Under the pieces are notes generated by a model that searched no databases, was not told the origin of the DNA, and saw only the letters and a list, made by a program, of their open reading frames with translations. Positions 1 to 6,678 of a DNA stretch of 10,425 bases are shown one piece after another. The stretch lies in contig CAYTCC010000049.1 in assembly GCA_964436345.1 (NCBI GenBank), positions 1-10,425 of the forward strand, given 5' to 3'. The DNA is from GCA-002694895 sp964436345. GTDB lineage: Bacteria > Chloroflexota > Dehalococcoidia > Lucifugimonadales > GCA-002694895. A program made the translations under genes and the position numbers. Positions within the stretch are counted from its first letter, which is position 1. Every line of letters starts with the position of its first letter.

Positions 1-614
1 AAAACAACAAACCAACATGGATAAGAGAAATAATACCTGCTTACAAAGGGTTATTAATATATTTTAATCCTTTAGAAATTGAGTTGTCAGAATTAAATTC
101 ATATATTAATGAAAATTATAATAAAATTTCAGAATCAACTACAACCGCTAACAAATTAATAACAATACCAACTTATTACGGGGGAGAATTTGGTCCAGAT
201 TTAGATAATGTTATTAATCATACAAAATTATCTAAAAATGAAGTTATCAAAACACATTCATCAGTAAATTATTTAGTTTACGCAATTGGATTTAGTCCAG
301 GATTCCCTTATCTAGGTGGGTTACCAGGAAAATTAAATACCCCAAGATTGAAAAATCCCAGAACAAAAATACCTGCCGGTTCGGTAGCAATTGCTGAAAC
401 TCAAACTGGAATTTATCCATCTGCAACTCCTGGTGGATGGCAAATTATAGGAAAAACTCCATTGAAATTATTTGATCCTAAAAGAACTCCTCCAGTTTTA
501 TTAAAACCAGGCGACAGAATAAGATTCGAGCCAATAAAAAGCATTAAATTATATAAATCACTAGAAAAACAAATATCTATTAATAAATATAAAATTAAAA
601 CTGATGAAATCTAA
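1..614 (+). CDS. pxpB: 5-oxoprolinase subunit PxpB (KipI / allophanate hydrolase subunit 1 family), 5' end outside the window
   Basis: PxpB works with PxpC and PxpA in ATP-dependent opening of 5-oxoproline to glutamate in the cytoplasm; older names are KipI and allophanate hydrolase subunit 1. The reading frame is open to the left edge (first full codon at position 3), and the upstream codons read WIREIIPAYKGLLIYFNPL, which matches the family's conserved segment ending in a proline and an 'I/L-V-Y-F' strand. The gene therefore starts before the window, and an in-frame TTG at 84 is only an internal codon. About 203 codons are visible; I estimate that some 30-40 N-terminal residues are missing. 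Diagnostic motifs are HSSV followed by GFSPGFPYLGGLP (about 288-326), and PAGSVAIA...QTGIYPSATPGGWQIIG (372-452), then LFDP and LLKPGDRIRF. The stop at 612-614 overlaps the start of pxpC by 11 nt, implying translational coupling. A PxpA (LamB/YcsF) gene is not in view and could lie to the left. Family assignment is very secure; the oxoprolinase role is by homology. Confidence 0.92.
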   Translation, partial: NNKPTWIREIIPAYKGLLIYFNPLEIELSELNSYINENYNKISESTTTANKLITIPTYYGGEFGPDLDNVINHTKLSKNEVIKTHSSVNYLVYAIGFSPGFPYLGGLPGKLNTPRLKNPRTKIPAGSVAIAETQTGIYPSATPGGWQIIGKTPLKLFDPKRTPPVLLKPGDRIRFEPIKSIKLYKSLEKQISINKYKIKTDEI

Positions 615-1749
615 TCAAATTAAAAAATCTACAATTATTATAGAAGATCCAGGCCTATTAAGTACTATCCAAGATCTAGGAAGATTTGAATATCAAAAAT
701 ATGGCGTTCCAACAAGTGGAGCATTAGATAACCTAGCTTTCCAAATTGGGAATATCTTACTTGGAAATTCTGGCGAAAATCCTGGAATAGAAACTACTAT
801 GATTGGCCCAACAATAAAATTCAAATCTAATATGTGGATTTGTATAACTGGCGCTCAGAGTTCTCCAACAGTTGATGGTCATGAAATTCAAATGTGGAAA
901 CCTATATATGTAAAAGAAAATTCTATACTAAATTGGGGAACACTACATTGGGGGGCAAGATCATATATATTATTTAAAATGGACATGAAAATTGAAAAAA
1001 CAATGAATAGTTATTCTGCTAATATTAGCATTGGCATCGGAGGCCACGATAATGGTCGCCCTTTAAATAAAGGAGATAAGATAAGTCTAATAAATTCTAA
1101 TACTTCAATCCCGCCTTTATATAATAATTTTGATTATACAAAACACTATATATCCCAAGAAAATGATATAACATTAAGGATTATACTAGGACCGCATGAT
1201 GATTATTTTAATCAAAATGAAATAAATAAATTTCTATCATCAGAATATACAATAACCCCACAATCAAATAGAATTGGATATCGATTATTGGGAACTAAAA
1301 TAAAACATATTAACAAATCTGACATAATATCTGAAGGAGGCTCTTTAGGATCAATTCAAATTCCAGGAGAAGGCCAGCCTATTATTTTATTACAAGACAG
1401 AGGAACAACAGGAGGCTACCCAAAAATTGCGACTATTGCAACTGTAGATATACCTAAAATTGCTCAAGCGCAACCAGGGCAAGTAGTTAAATTTAAGAAA
1501 ATAGACATCGAAGAATCCATATCTTTACTAAGATCAAATAATCAAATATTACATAATCTAAATTCTCGGTACAACACAAATTATTATATTGATATAGAAA
1601 ATACCAATAAAGAAATTACAATATATGATAAAAATAAAAATAAAATTGCATCAACGCTAGTACCTGAGCCAATTCAAGATTACAAATCATATCATCTGAA
1701 TGCCAAATATAAAAAGAAAAAGTATTCATTTAAAATAAACATTGGATAA
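604..1749 (+). CDS. pxpC: 5-oxoprolinase subunit PxpC (KipA / allophanate hydrolase subunit 2 family), with C-terminal extension
   Basis: Partner subunit of PxpB in the PxpABC 5-oxoprolinase, a cytoplasmic enzyme. The 381-residue product has the family hallmarks in order: DPGLLSTIQDLGRFEYQKYGVP (about 15-36) with SGALDNLA, then ITGA (81-84), GPHDD (196-200), the strongly conserved TPQSNRIGYRL (218-228), and GQPIILLQDRGTTGGYPKIA (257-276), followed by the PGQVVKF strand near 291-297. The ATG at 604 lies inside the end of pxpB, and no Shine-Dalgarno is visible, so coupled translation from pxpB is likely. E. coli PxpC is about 310 residues. Here roughly 55-70 extra residues follow the last conserved block, a Tyr/Lys/Asn-rich tail with alternating hydrophobic residues (ITIYDKN, YSFKINIG) that I do not recognise. 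Subunit identity is secure. 5-oxoproline as substrate is inferred from the pairing, and another amidohydrolase or carboxylase-related role remains possible. Confidence 0.92.
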   Translation: MKSNQIKKSTIIIEDPGLLSTIQDLGRFEYQKYGVPTSGALDNLAFQIGNILLGNSGENPGIETTMIGPTIKFKSNMWICITGAQSSPTVDGHEIQMWKPIYVKENSILNWGTLHWGARSYILFKMDMKIEKTMNSYSANISIGIGGHDNGRPLNKGDKISLINSNTSIPPLYNNFDYTKHYISQENDITLRIILGPHDDYFNQNEINKFLSSEYTITPQSNRIGYRLLGTKIKHINKSDIISEGGSLGSIQIPGEGQPIILLQDRGTTGGYPKIATIATVDIPKIAQAQPGQVVKFKKIDIEESISLLRSNNQILHNLNSRYNTNYYIDIENTNKEITIYDKNKNKIASTLVPEPIQDYKSYHLNAKYKKKKYSFKINIG

Positions 1750-1775
1750 TATTTAGTATAAAAAATTAAAATCAT

Positions 1776-2387
1776 ATGGATTATTTCAACCCAATATACG
1801 AATGGCTTATAAATCTCCCCTTTTATTATTGGATTATAGCAATATGCTTCTTATCTTTAATGGATTCAATTATAAGTCCAATTCCCCCAGATCCACTTAT
1901 AATTTTATCTATAACCTATTTTCCTGAATATATGATATTAACGATAATATTAGTTACTCTCTCAAGTTATATTGGAGGATTAATTAGTTACTTCTTTGCT
2001 ATCAAAATTCACCAAAATTATAAAAGTTTCGTACATTACTTCATATCTGAAGAAAAATTTAATAAAACAAATAAAATATTCAATGAGAAAGGAAGTATTT
2101 TCATTCTCATAAGTTCTATCACATTTATCCCATATAAAATTATCGCCTGGTTATCAGGATTAATGAGATACAAAGTTAGTACATTCAGTATTTACACATT
2201 AATTGGAAGATCTATAAGATATGGCGTAGTGGGGATATTAAGTTATATTTTTGGAAACAATATTCAATACATACTTGAAAAAAGTTTACAAATTTCAGAT
2301 TATCTAGCTTATTTATTAATAATTTTATTAATAATATATTTTATTTCTTGGTATTCAATAAAAAAGATTAAAACAAATCTAAAATAA
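1776..2387 (+). CDS. DedA/YqaA-like membrane protein (VTT/SNARE-associated domain)
   Basis: A 203-residue integral membrane protein of the DedA/VTT superfamily. These proteins are linked to membrane-lipid (undecaprenyl phosphate or phospholipid) translocation and envelope homeostasis; the substrate of this member is unknown. Visible features are a hydrophobic first segment (about 14-36) ending in a PIPPDP re-entrant-type motif (36-41), a helix pair containing SYIGGLISYFFA (64-75), and a second re-entrant block FIPYKIIAWLSGLMRY (117-132) leading into the GRSIR motif (144-148). A last membrane helix (about 176-195) is followed by a basic tail. The P-Y-K...G(20 residues)GR-x-x-R layout resembles the short YqaA-like branch more than full DedA proteins. 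The acidic residue that classical DedA proteins place before the PIP motif is Asp30 here. The gene starts 26 nt after pxpC without a recognisable Shine-Dalgarno, so it may be the last gene of that operon. Its stop overlaps the convergent aminotransferase gene by 9 nt. Confidence 0.8.
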   Translation: MDYFNPIYEWLINLPFYYWIIAICFLSLMDSIISPIPPDPLIILSITYFPEYMILTIILVTLSSYIGGLISYFFAIKIHQNYKSFVHYFISEEKFNKTNKIFNEKGSIFILISSITFIPYKIIAWLSGLMRYKVSTFSIYTLIGRSIRYGVVGILSYIFGNNIQYILEKSLQISDYLAYLLIILLIIYFISWYSIKKIKTNLK

Positions 2388-3545
2388 ACTATTATCAGAA
2401 TTTTTTAAATTTGATAATACATTTACACAATGATCTATTTCACTTTCATTATTATAGAAAAAAGGTGAAATCCTAACACAGCCTGGTCTACTATCCACAA
2501 TAATTCCGGCTTTTTTTAATTCTTCTACTACAAAAGATGGATTAGAACAATCCACCATGGTTATACCTGCATGTCCATTTAAATCTTCTGGTACTCTTAA
2601 AGAAAAGCCTAATTCAATCAAACTATTGACTAATAAAGAAGTAAGATAAAGTGTTCTATTCCTAATATTCTCTACACCTATTTCATTAATCAATTTTATA
2701 CCCTGCTCTGCAGGATATACTGCACTTATAGATGGTGTCCCAGTTTCAAATCTTGAAGCAGTATCAGAAAATTCAAGGGTATGAGGATCAAATTCAAATT
2801 GTCTCTTATGAGAATGCCACCCAGTGACTGATGGTTCAAGTTGATTAATCAATTCTTTTCTAACATACATATATACAACTCCTGATCCTCCTAACAGCCA
2901 TTTCAAACCACCTGTTACAAATATATCTATATCTTGTTCTTTCACATTAATTGGAAGTTGCCCAGTTGCCTGATAATCATCTAAGAAAAATAAAGCATTA
3001 TTATTTTTTGCTGCATTCATTATCTTTTCATAATCATTAATATATCCGCTCAAATAATATACCCTACTAGTTGCAACCAATTTTGTTTTTTCAGATATAT
3101 GAGATATGAATTTTTCCACATCAACATATTGCATCGATTCTGATTTTACTATTTTAACCTTACCCTGCCCTTTTGATTCTCTGCCCATAAAATTATGAGC
3201 TATAGTTGGAAAATCTAATTCAGAAGTAACTACTTCATCATCAGGGTTTAAATCAATACAAGATGAAATAACTGCAATAGCTTGAGAAACACTTGGCATT
3301 ATTGCAATTTCATCTGGCGAAGCATTAATTAATTTTGCAAACTCTTCCTTAAGTGAATTAATTTTCTCCATCCAAACTGAGTACCACGCCGACGCACCAA
3401 GTGTAGTCCATGTATCAATATATGATAATAAAGCATCCTTAGAATCATTAGATAACAAACCTAAAGAACAGGTATTTAAATAATTAGTATTATCCAATGT
3501 TGGAAATTGATCCCTAAAATTTTGCCAATTAACATCTTGATTCAT
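2379..3545 (-). CDS. PLP-dependent class V aminotransferase-fold enzyme (kynureninase/epimerase-like), function unknown
   Basis: A 388-residue cytoplasmic fold-type I PLP enzyme. The Schiff-base lysine is Lys215 in GGLKWLLGG (212-220). Asp189 and Gln192 in LDDYQATGQLP are placed to bind the pyridine nitrogen and O3' of PLP. Ser85/Ser87 in the MPSVSQA loop would hold the phosphate together with a later RFETGT segment (265-270). The C-terminal SRPGCVRISPFFYN block (352-365) carries the usual substrate-carboxylate arginine, Arg358. The N-terminal YLNTCSLGLL and the GWHSHKRQFEF stretch near 242-252 recall kynureninase-like and isopenicillin N epimerase-like members. The catalytic loop of NifS/SufS cysteine desulfurases (RxGHHCA) is absent, so sulfur mobilisation is unlikely. 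The start is well supported by AAGGAG five bases upstream. The gene lies 15 nt after an MFS exporter on the same strand, so it could make or modify the exported compound; that link is inference. Fold confidence is high and the reaction is unknown. Confidence 0.9.
   Translation of the reverse strand: MNQDVNWQNFRDQFPTLDNTNYLNTCSLGLLSNDSKDALLSYIDTWTTLGASAWYSVWMEKINSLKEEFAKLINASPDEIAIMPSVSQAIAVISSCIDLNPDDEVVTSELDFPTIAHNFMGRESKGQGKVKIVKSESMQYVDVEKFISHISEKTKLVATSRVYYLSGYINDYEKIMNAAKNNNALFFLDDYQATGQLPINVKEQDIDIFVTGGLKWLLGGSGVVYMYVRKELINQLEPSVTGWHSHKRQFEFDPHTLEFSDTASRFETGTPSISAVYPAEQGIKLINEIGVENIRNRTLYLTSLLVNSLIELGFSLRVPEDLNGHAGITMVDCSNPSFVVEELKKAGIIVDSRPGCVRISPFFYNNESEIDHCVNVLSNLKNSDNSLF
2391..2418 (-). 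terminator. possible weak intrinsic terminator of the MFS-aminotransferase operon
   Basis: Bases 2391-2399 and 2410-2418 form a nine-pair AT-rich inverted repeat (one G-U wobble, single C-G pair) around a 10-nt loop, just inside the 3' end of the aminotransferase gene. Read on the minus strand it is followed by a T-rich stretch covering that gene's stop. On the plus strand no T run follows. The stem is weak, and in sequence this AT-rich such repeats also arise by chance. Confidence 0.3.
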
Positions 3546-3550
3546 AGTAA

Positions 3551-3556
3551 CTCCTT
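3551..3556 (-). promoter_or_regulatory. Shine-Dalgarno site of the class V PLP enzyme gene
   Basis: The minus strand reads AAGGAG followed by five bases and then ATG at 3545. This is one of only two convincing ribosome-binding sites in the window. It fixes this start codon and sits in the 15-nt gap after the MFS stop, so the downstream gene can initiate on its own. Confidence 0.75.
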
Positions 3557-3560
3557 AAAT

Positions 3561-4883
3561 TTATGATACTGTAATTTTACTATATTTACTAAGATCATTA
3601 AAATTACCTTTATAAATATAAAATAAAACTTCCTGATTTCGATAAATATAAATTATCAAAGTAAAAATCAATCCTTGTAGGGCTATTGAATAACCAGGAT
3701 CAATATAATCTGCAGAAAGGCCATTTATAAAATTAAAGAATGCCATGCTTCCACCTACATACATTGAATAAACACCTGCTATCCTACCTCTCACATAATC
3801 CGGGGACATTAATTGTATAATAGTATGAACTATTATCATAAATCCCGTCTGGCTAAACCCCATGAGTATAGTTGCAAAAAGCGAAAAATATAAATTTGAT
3901 GAAAAAGATAACAAAATAGGCGCAATCCCGCTAAGTATTGCATAAAAATAAAACAGTTTGCCTTTTAATTTTTCATCTGCAGCACCAGCTAAAATCAAAG
4001 ATGTTATCAATGAACCAACACCAACACACATCATTAGGTAACTTACTCCGCTACCTTCCGCACCCAATTTATTGACTGAAAAATATGGCAAAACTGACTC
4101 AAAAGACATTGTTAAAGTACAATGCAAAGCTGTGATACCAATCACAGTTAAAAATGGTTTTGTTGAATGTACAAATTTCAGACCTTCAGCTAAATTCTTT
4201 AAAAATGATTGGTTACTCATCTTTCCTGTGGATTCATTTTTAATTAATAAAGCAAAAAAGAAACTCAATGCATAAAATCCTGTACAAATAAAAAATGCTA
4301 AATCCGTACCATTCAATCCTCCATTATCAGAGTTAAAAAAACTAAGAAATGGAGCTATAGCCAAAGGACCTAATAACCTTGTGGCATGAACAGTAGACAT
4401 ATTTAAAGCAACTGCATTCAACAATTTATCTCTTGGAACTATATTAGGAACTAAGGATTGCCCAGAGGGCATTTGTGCAGCTCGGGCTGATCCTTGAATA
4501 AAAGCTAAAACAACTAAATGCCAGGGTAAAATAAAATCTAAAAAGTATAATATGCTCAAACCAAGATTATGTACAAAATTAACGAAAAACATTATTTGCA
4601 AGATTTTTCTTCTTTGGAATTTATCTGATAAATATCCAACAAAAGGTGTAACTAAAACACGTGGAATCATTGCAGCAAAAGTAACTAATCCCACCAACAT
4701 ATTACTATCTGAAAGCTGGTAAACTACCCAAGCTCTAACAACTATCAAAGCCCAATAAGAAGATCCTGCAAACATACTGGCCAACCACATCTTTAAAAAG
4801 TCTGGGTATTTTAACGAAGCAAAATAATCAATATTACTTAATTTGTTAGAATTTTCAGGTGAGTTTTCCAATTCGTTCAACAA
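3561..4883 (-). CDS. MFS transporter, MFS_3 / EntS-like exporter family
   Basis: A 440-residue major facilitator with about 12 hydrophobic segments in two halves, so an inner-membrane permease. The MFS motif A between helices 2 and 3 is GYLSDKFQRRK (83-93). The block after helix 4, LVPNIVPRDKLLNAVALN...RLLGP (144-173), and PDYVRGRIAGVYSM (361-374) in the second half are typical of the MFS_3 group, whose characterised members such as EntS are proton-driven exporters of siderophores or drugs. The substrate cannot be read from the sequence. The start is uncertain. The frame opens with two consecutive TTG codons (4883 and 4880), no ATG precedes the first membrane helix, an in-frame stop lies just upstream, and no Shine-Dalgarno is visible; TTG at 4883 is taken as the longest choice. 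A poor promoter match on the minus strand (TTGTTT, 17-bp gap, TAGAGT, 4931 to 4903) is the only candidate I see. The gene is cotranscribed with the PLP enzyme downstream. Confidence 0.88.
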   Translation of the reverse strand: MLNELENSPENSNKLSNIDYFASLKYPDFLKMWLASMFAGSSYWALIVVRAWVVYQLSDSNMLVGLVTFAAMIPRVLVTPFVGYLSDKFQRRKILQIMFFVNFVHNLGLSILYFLDFILPWHLVVLAFIQGSARAAQMPSGQSLVPNIVPRDKLLNAVALNMSTVHATRLLGPLAIAPFLSFFNSDNGGLNGTDLAFFICTGFYALSFFFALLIKNESTGKMSNQSFLKNLAEGLKFVHSTKPFLTVIGITALHCTLTMSFESVLPYFSVNKLGAEGSGVSYLMMCVGVGSLITSLILAGAADEKLKGKLFYFYAILSGIAPILLSFSSNLYFSLFATILMGFSQTGFMIIVHTIIQLMSPDYVRGRIAGVYSMYVGGSMAFFNFINGLSADYIDPGYSIALQGLIFTLIIYIYRNQEVLFYIYKGNFNDLSKYSKITVS

Positions 4884-4961
4884 GAATGTTAATATTTAAG
4901 AAACTCTACTACCATTTATAAAAACAAACAAGGCGAATATATAGTTTATAAGATAAATATA

Positions 4962-4990
4962 TTGACCTATTATTTGATTTATCTTAATAT
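4962..4990 (+). promoter_or_regulatory. sigma70-type promoter of ssrA (tmRNA)
   Basis: TTGACC (4962-4967) and TAATAT (4985-4990) are separated by exactly 17 bp. The expected transcription start near 4997 lies about 10 nt before the mature tmRNA 5' end at 5007, leaving a short leader for RNase P to remove. This is the best promoter match in the window and sits between divergent genes. It may also serve the MATE and transaldolase genes, since no terminator separates them from the tmRNA. Confidence 0.75.
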
Positions 4991-5006
4991 GATCTCTCTA
5001 ATAAAT

Positions 5007-5349
5007 GGGGACGCGTGGTTTCGACAGAAAATTTATTAGGCGGGATTGCAGGTCGAGGTCCATATTACTCGTTAAACTATGGAAAAAAATTAACTGACAA
5101 TAAACAGTTAGCTTTAGCAGCTTAATAGCTGCTACATTGCATAATACTTCCCCCGAGAGAATTATGCGGTGTCGAAAATCGGGGTATAGCTCTGAAAACC
5201 GGTGGTTCAGAGGAGAATTTTAGTCGGAAAGCTTGAATAAACTCTTTCTGATTGAAGTCTTCAAGCTTATTATCAATCAGATAAACCTGTAGATGTCCTA
5301 GTCCGAATGTTTTTTGGACGGGGAGTTCGACTCTCCCCCGTCTCCACCA
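5007..5349 (+). ncRNA. ssrA: transfer-messenger RNA (tmRNA), one-piece
   Basis: tmRNA rescues ribosomes stalled on broken mRNAs, with SmpB, and tags the nascent peptide for proteolysis. The 5' end GGGGACG (5007-5013) pairs over seven positions, one G-U, with CGTCTCC (5339-5345), followed by A and an encoded CCA. GGTTTCGAC near 5016 is the conserved D-loop region, and TTCGACT (5326-5332) is the T loop. A long-range H2 stem joins GCAGGT (5048-5053) to ACCTGT (5285-5290). The tag frame ends in TAA TAG within the loop of a GCAGCT/AGCTGC hairpin (5117-5132). A pseudoknot is visible as GCATAAT/ATTATGC (5139-5145, 5161-5167) with CCCCG/CGGGG (5151-5155, 5180-5184). CTCTGA/TCAGAG (5190-5212) begins the next. 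AAGCTTGAA/TTCAAGCTT (5229-5268) interlocks with CTGATTG/CAATCAG (5248-5254, 5274-5280) as the last. All expected parts are present, so the gene looks functional. Confidence 0.96.
5081..5125 (+). other. tmRNA proteolysis-tag reading frame
   Basis: The frame ending in the family-typical LALAA and a TAA (5123-5125) followed directly by TAG reads GKKLTDNKQLALAA if GGA at 5081 is the resume codon. The C-terminal part is certain. The first codon is inferred from its position about 70 nt from the 5' end and from the A/T-rich TTAAACTAT before it; the next codons (AAA) cannot be excluded as the resume point. Confidence 0.75.
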
Positions 5350-5360
5350 TAATATCGTAT

Positions 5361-6674
5361 ATGAATATAAACCTGAAAGAAACGAAAATTATTTGGAGTA
5401 TAGCCATACCCATTCTACTAGGCACTTTGTGGGATCCTGTAGTAAATATAATAGACATTTCTATAGCAGGTCATTTTGAAAATGAAAACTATCTTGCCTC
5501 TCTAGCTTATGGGAATAATATAATAAGCAATTTTTATTGGATTTTTGGTTCATTAGGAATGGCCATCACTGGATATACTTCTCAAAAAGATGGTGAAAAC
5601 CAATTAAATAAAATCTCAGAAGTATTAATAACTAGTATTTTATTTATGTTTACAATTTCAGTTCTTATTCTAATTTTTCAAAAACCAATTTGGATTCTAT
5701 GTTCTCTTATATTTAATCAGAGTTCAGAAATTGAAAAAATCACTACAGAATATTTTTATATTAAAATCCTTGGAGTAGGACCACATTTGCTAATCATGAT
5801 TTTAAGTGCATGGTTTCTTGGAATTAAAAAACCAAAAGTAATATTCAGAACATGGACTTTAATGGGAGCATCTCACATCATTATTGTTTTATTATTTACT
5901 AATTTTTTTAATACAAAGCTAAATGGAATAGGTTATGCAACAATAATTTCTCAGTGGTTAAGTTTCATTTATATTATTATTGAAATACCCATAAATTTAA
6001 AAAAAAGAAATATAAATTTCTCAATCAAAAAATTACTTCCTAAGAAGGATATTATATTATTAGGAAGTTCATTTGGTGATTTGATGATAAGAACACTTCT
6101 TCTTCAAACAGTTTATTTAGTCACCACATATATATCTACTAGATTAGGAGCAACTGCATTAGCTTCTAATGGAATTTTCTTGCAATTCATATTTTTCTCC
6201 TTTATGACTATTGACGGTCCAACACATGCTTCAGCTCCATTAATTGGAGAGTATATAGGATCAAAAAATATAACCAAATTCAAATCTATTTATGACAATG
6301 CTTTAATTTCAGCAGCATTTACCGGATTACTATTTACTTTAATATATTTAATATTTGGGAAAAATTTAATTAATTTAGTTACCAATTTGGAAGCGGTTAG
6401 ATTAGAAAGTTACAAATATATAATAATAATAAGCATAATACCTTTAGTTTCAGTTCTTGCATTTCAATTAGACAGTACCTTTTCTGGTATGTTAAAGACA
6501 AAAGAAATGAGAAATACTGTAATATATTCAACAATAATATTTTTATTACTCACATATTTTTTAACAAAATTATGGGGAAATTATGGTCTCTGGGTATCAC
6601 ATATAGTTTTTTTAGTATCAAGAGGAATATTATTAAATAATTATTTAAATAAATATCTAAAAAATTTAAAATAA
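5361..6674 (+). CDS. MATE family efflux transporter, DinF-like
   Basis: A 437-residue polytopic membrane protein with about 12 hydrophobic segments in two repeats, expected to export organic or cationic compounds by H+ or Na+ antiport. The N-terminal SIAIPILLG (13-21), IIDISIAGH (30-38) and WIFGSLGMAITGYTSQKDG (60-78) follow the DinF pattern. In the second half DGPTHASAPLIGEYIG (285-300) and QLDSTFSGML (369-378) match the conserved DinF segments around helices 8 and 10. The substrate is unknown. The start chosen is ATG 5361, because codons upstream in the same open frame (from ATG 5307) lie inside the tmRNA T-arm region and would add residues with no family match. Only 11 nt (5350-5360) separate it from the tmRNA CCA end, with no Shine-Dalgarno and no terminator, so it probably depends on read-through from the ssrA promoter. 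Transaldolase follows after 4 nt. Confidence 0.88.
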   Translation: MNINLKETKIIWSIAIPILLGTLWDPVVNIIDISIAGHFENENYLASLAYGNNIISNFYWIFGSLGMAITGYTSQKDGENQLNKISEVLITSILFMFTISVLILIFQKPIWILCSLIFNQSSEIEKITTEYFYIKILGVGPHLLIMILSAWFLGIKKPKVIFRTWTLMGASHIIIVLLFTNFFNTKLNGIGYATIISQWLSFIYIIIEIPINLKKRNINFSIKKLLPKKDIILLGSSFGDLMIRTLLLQTVYLVTTYISTRLGATALASNGIFLQFIFFSFMTIDGPTHASAPLIGEYIGSKNITKFKSIYDNALISAAFTGLLFTLIYLIFGKNLINLVTNLEAVRLESYKYIIIISIIPLVSVLAFQLDSTFSGMLKTKEMRNTVIYSTIIFLLLTYFLTKLWGNYGLWVSHIVFLVSRGILLNNYLNKYLKNLK

Positions 6675-6678
6675 ATTT

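Noticed and set aside
84..614. TTG at 84 as the start of the PxpB gene
   Set aside because: The frame is open to the left edge, and the codons before 84 encode conserved PxpB sequence, so the gene is truncated by the window and 84 is internal.
2379..3545. Class V PLP enzyme as a cysteine desulfurase (NifS/SufS)
   Set aside because: The catalytic cysteine loop is missing, and the C-terminal RISPFFYN pattern fits other class V branches.
4072..4275. Plus-strand open frame inside the MFS gene
   Set aside because: It lies antisense to conserved transporter sequence, with no motif of its own.
5307..5360. Extending the MATE gene to ATG 5307
   Set aside because: These codons belong to the tmRNA 3' region and add residues with no similarity to MATE N-termini; ATG 5361 gives the expected length.
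5273..5458. Minus-strand open frame across the tmRNA 3' end
   Set aside because: It overlaps a structured RNA and the MATE start and has no recognisable motifs or ribosome site.
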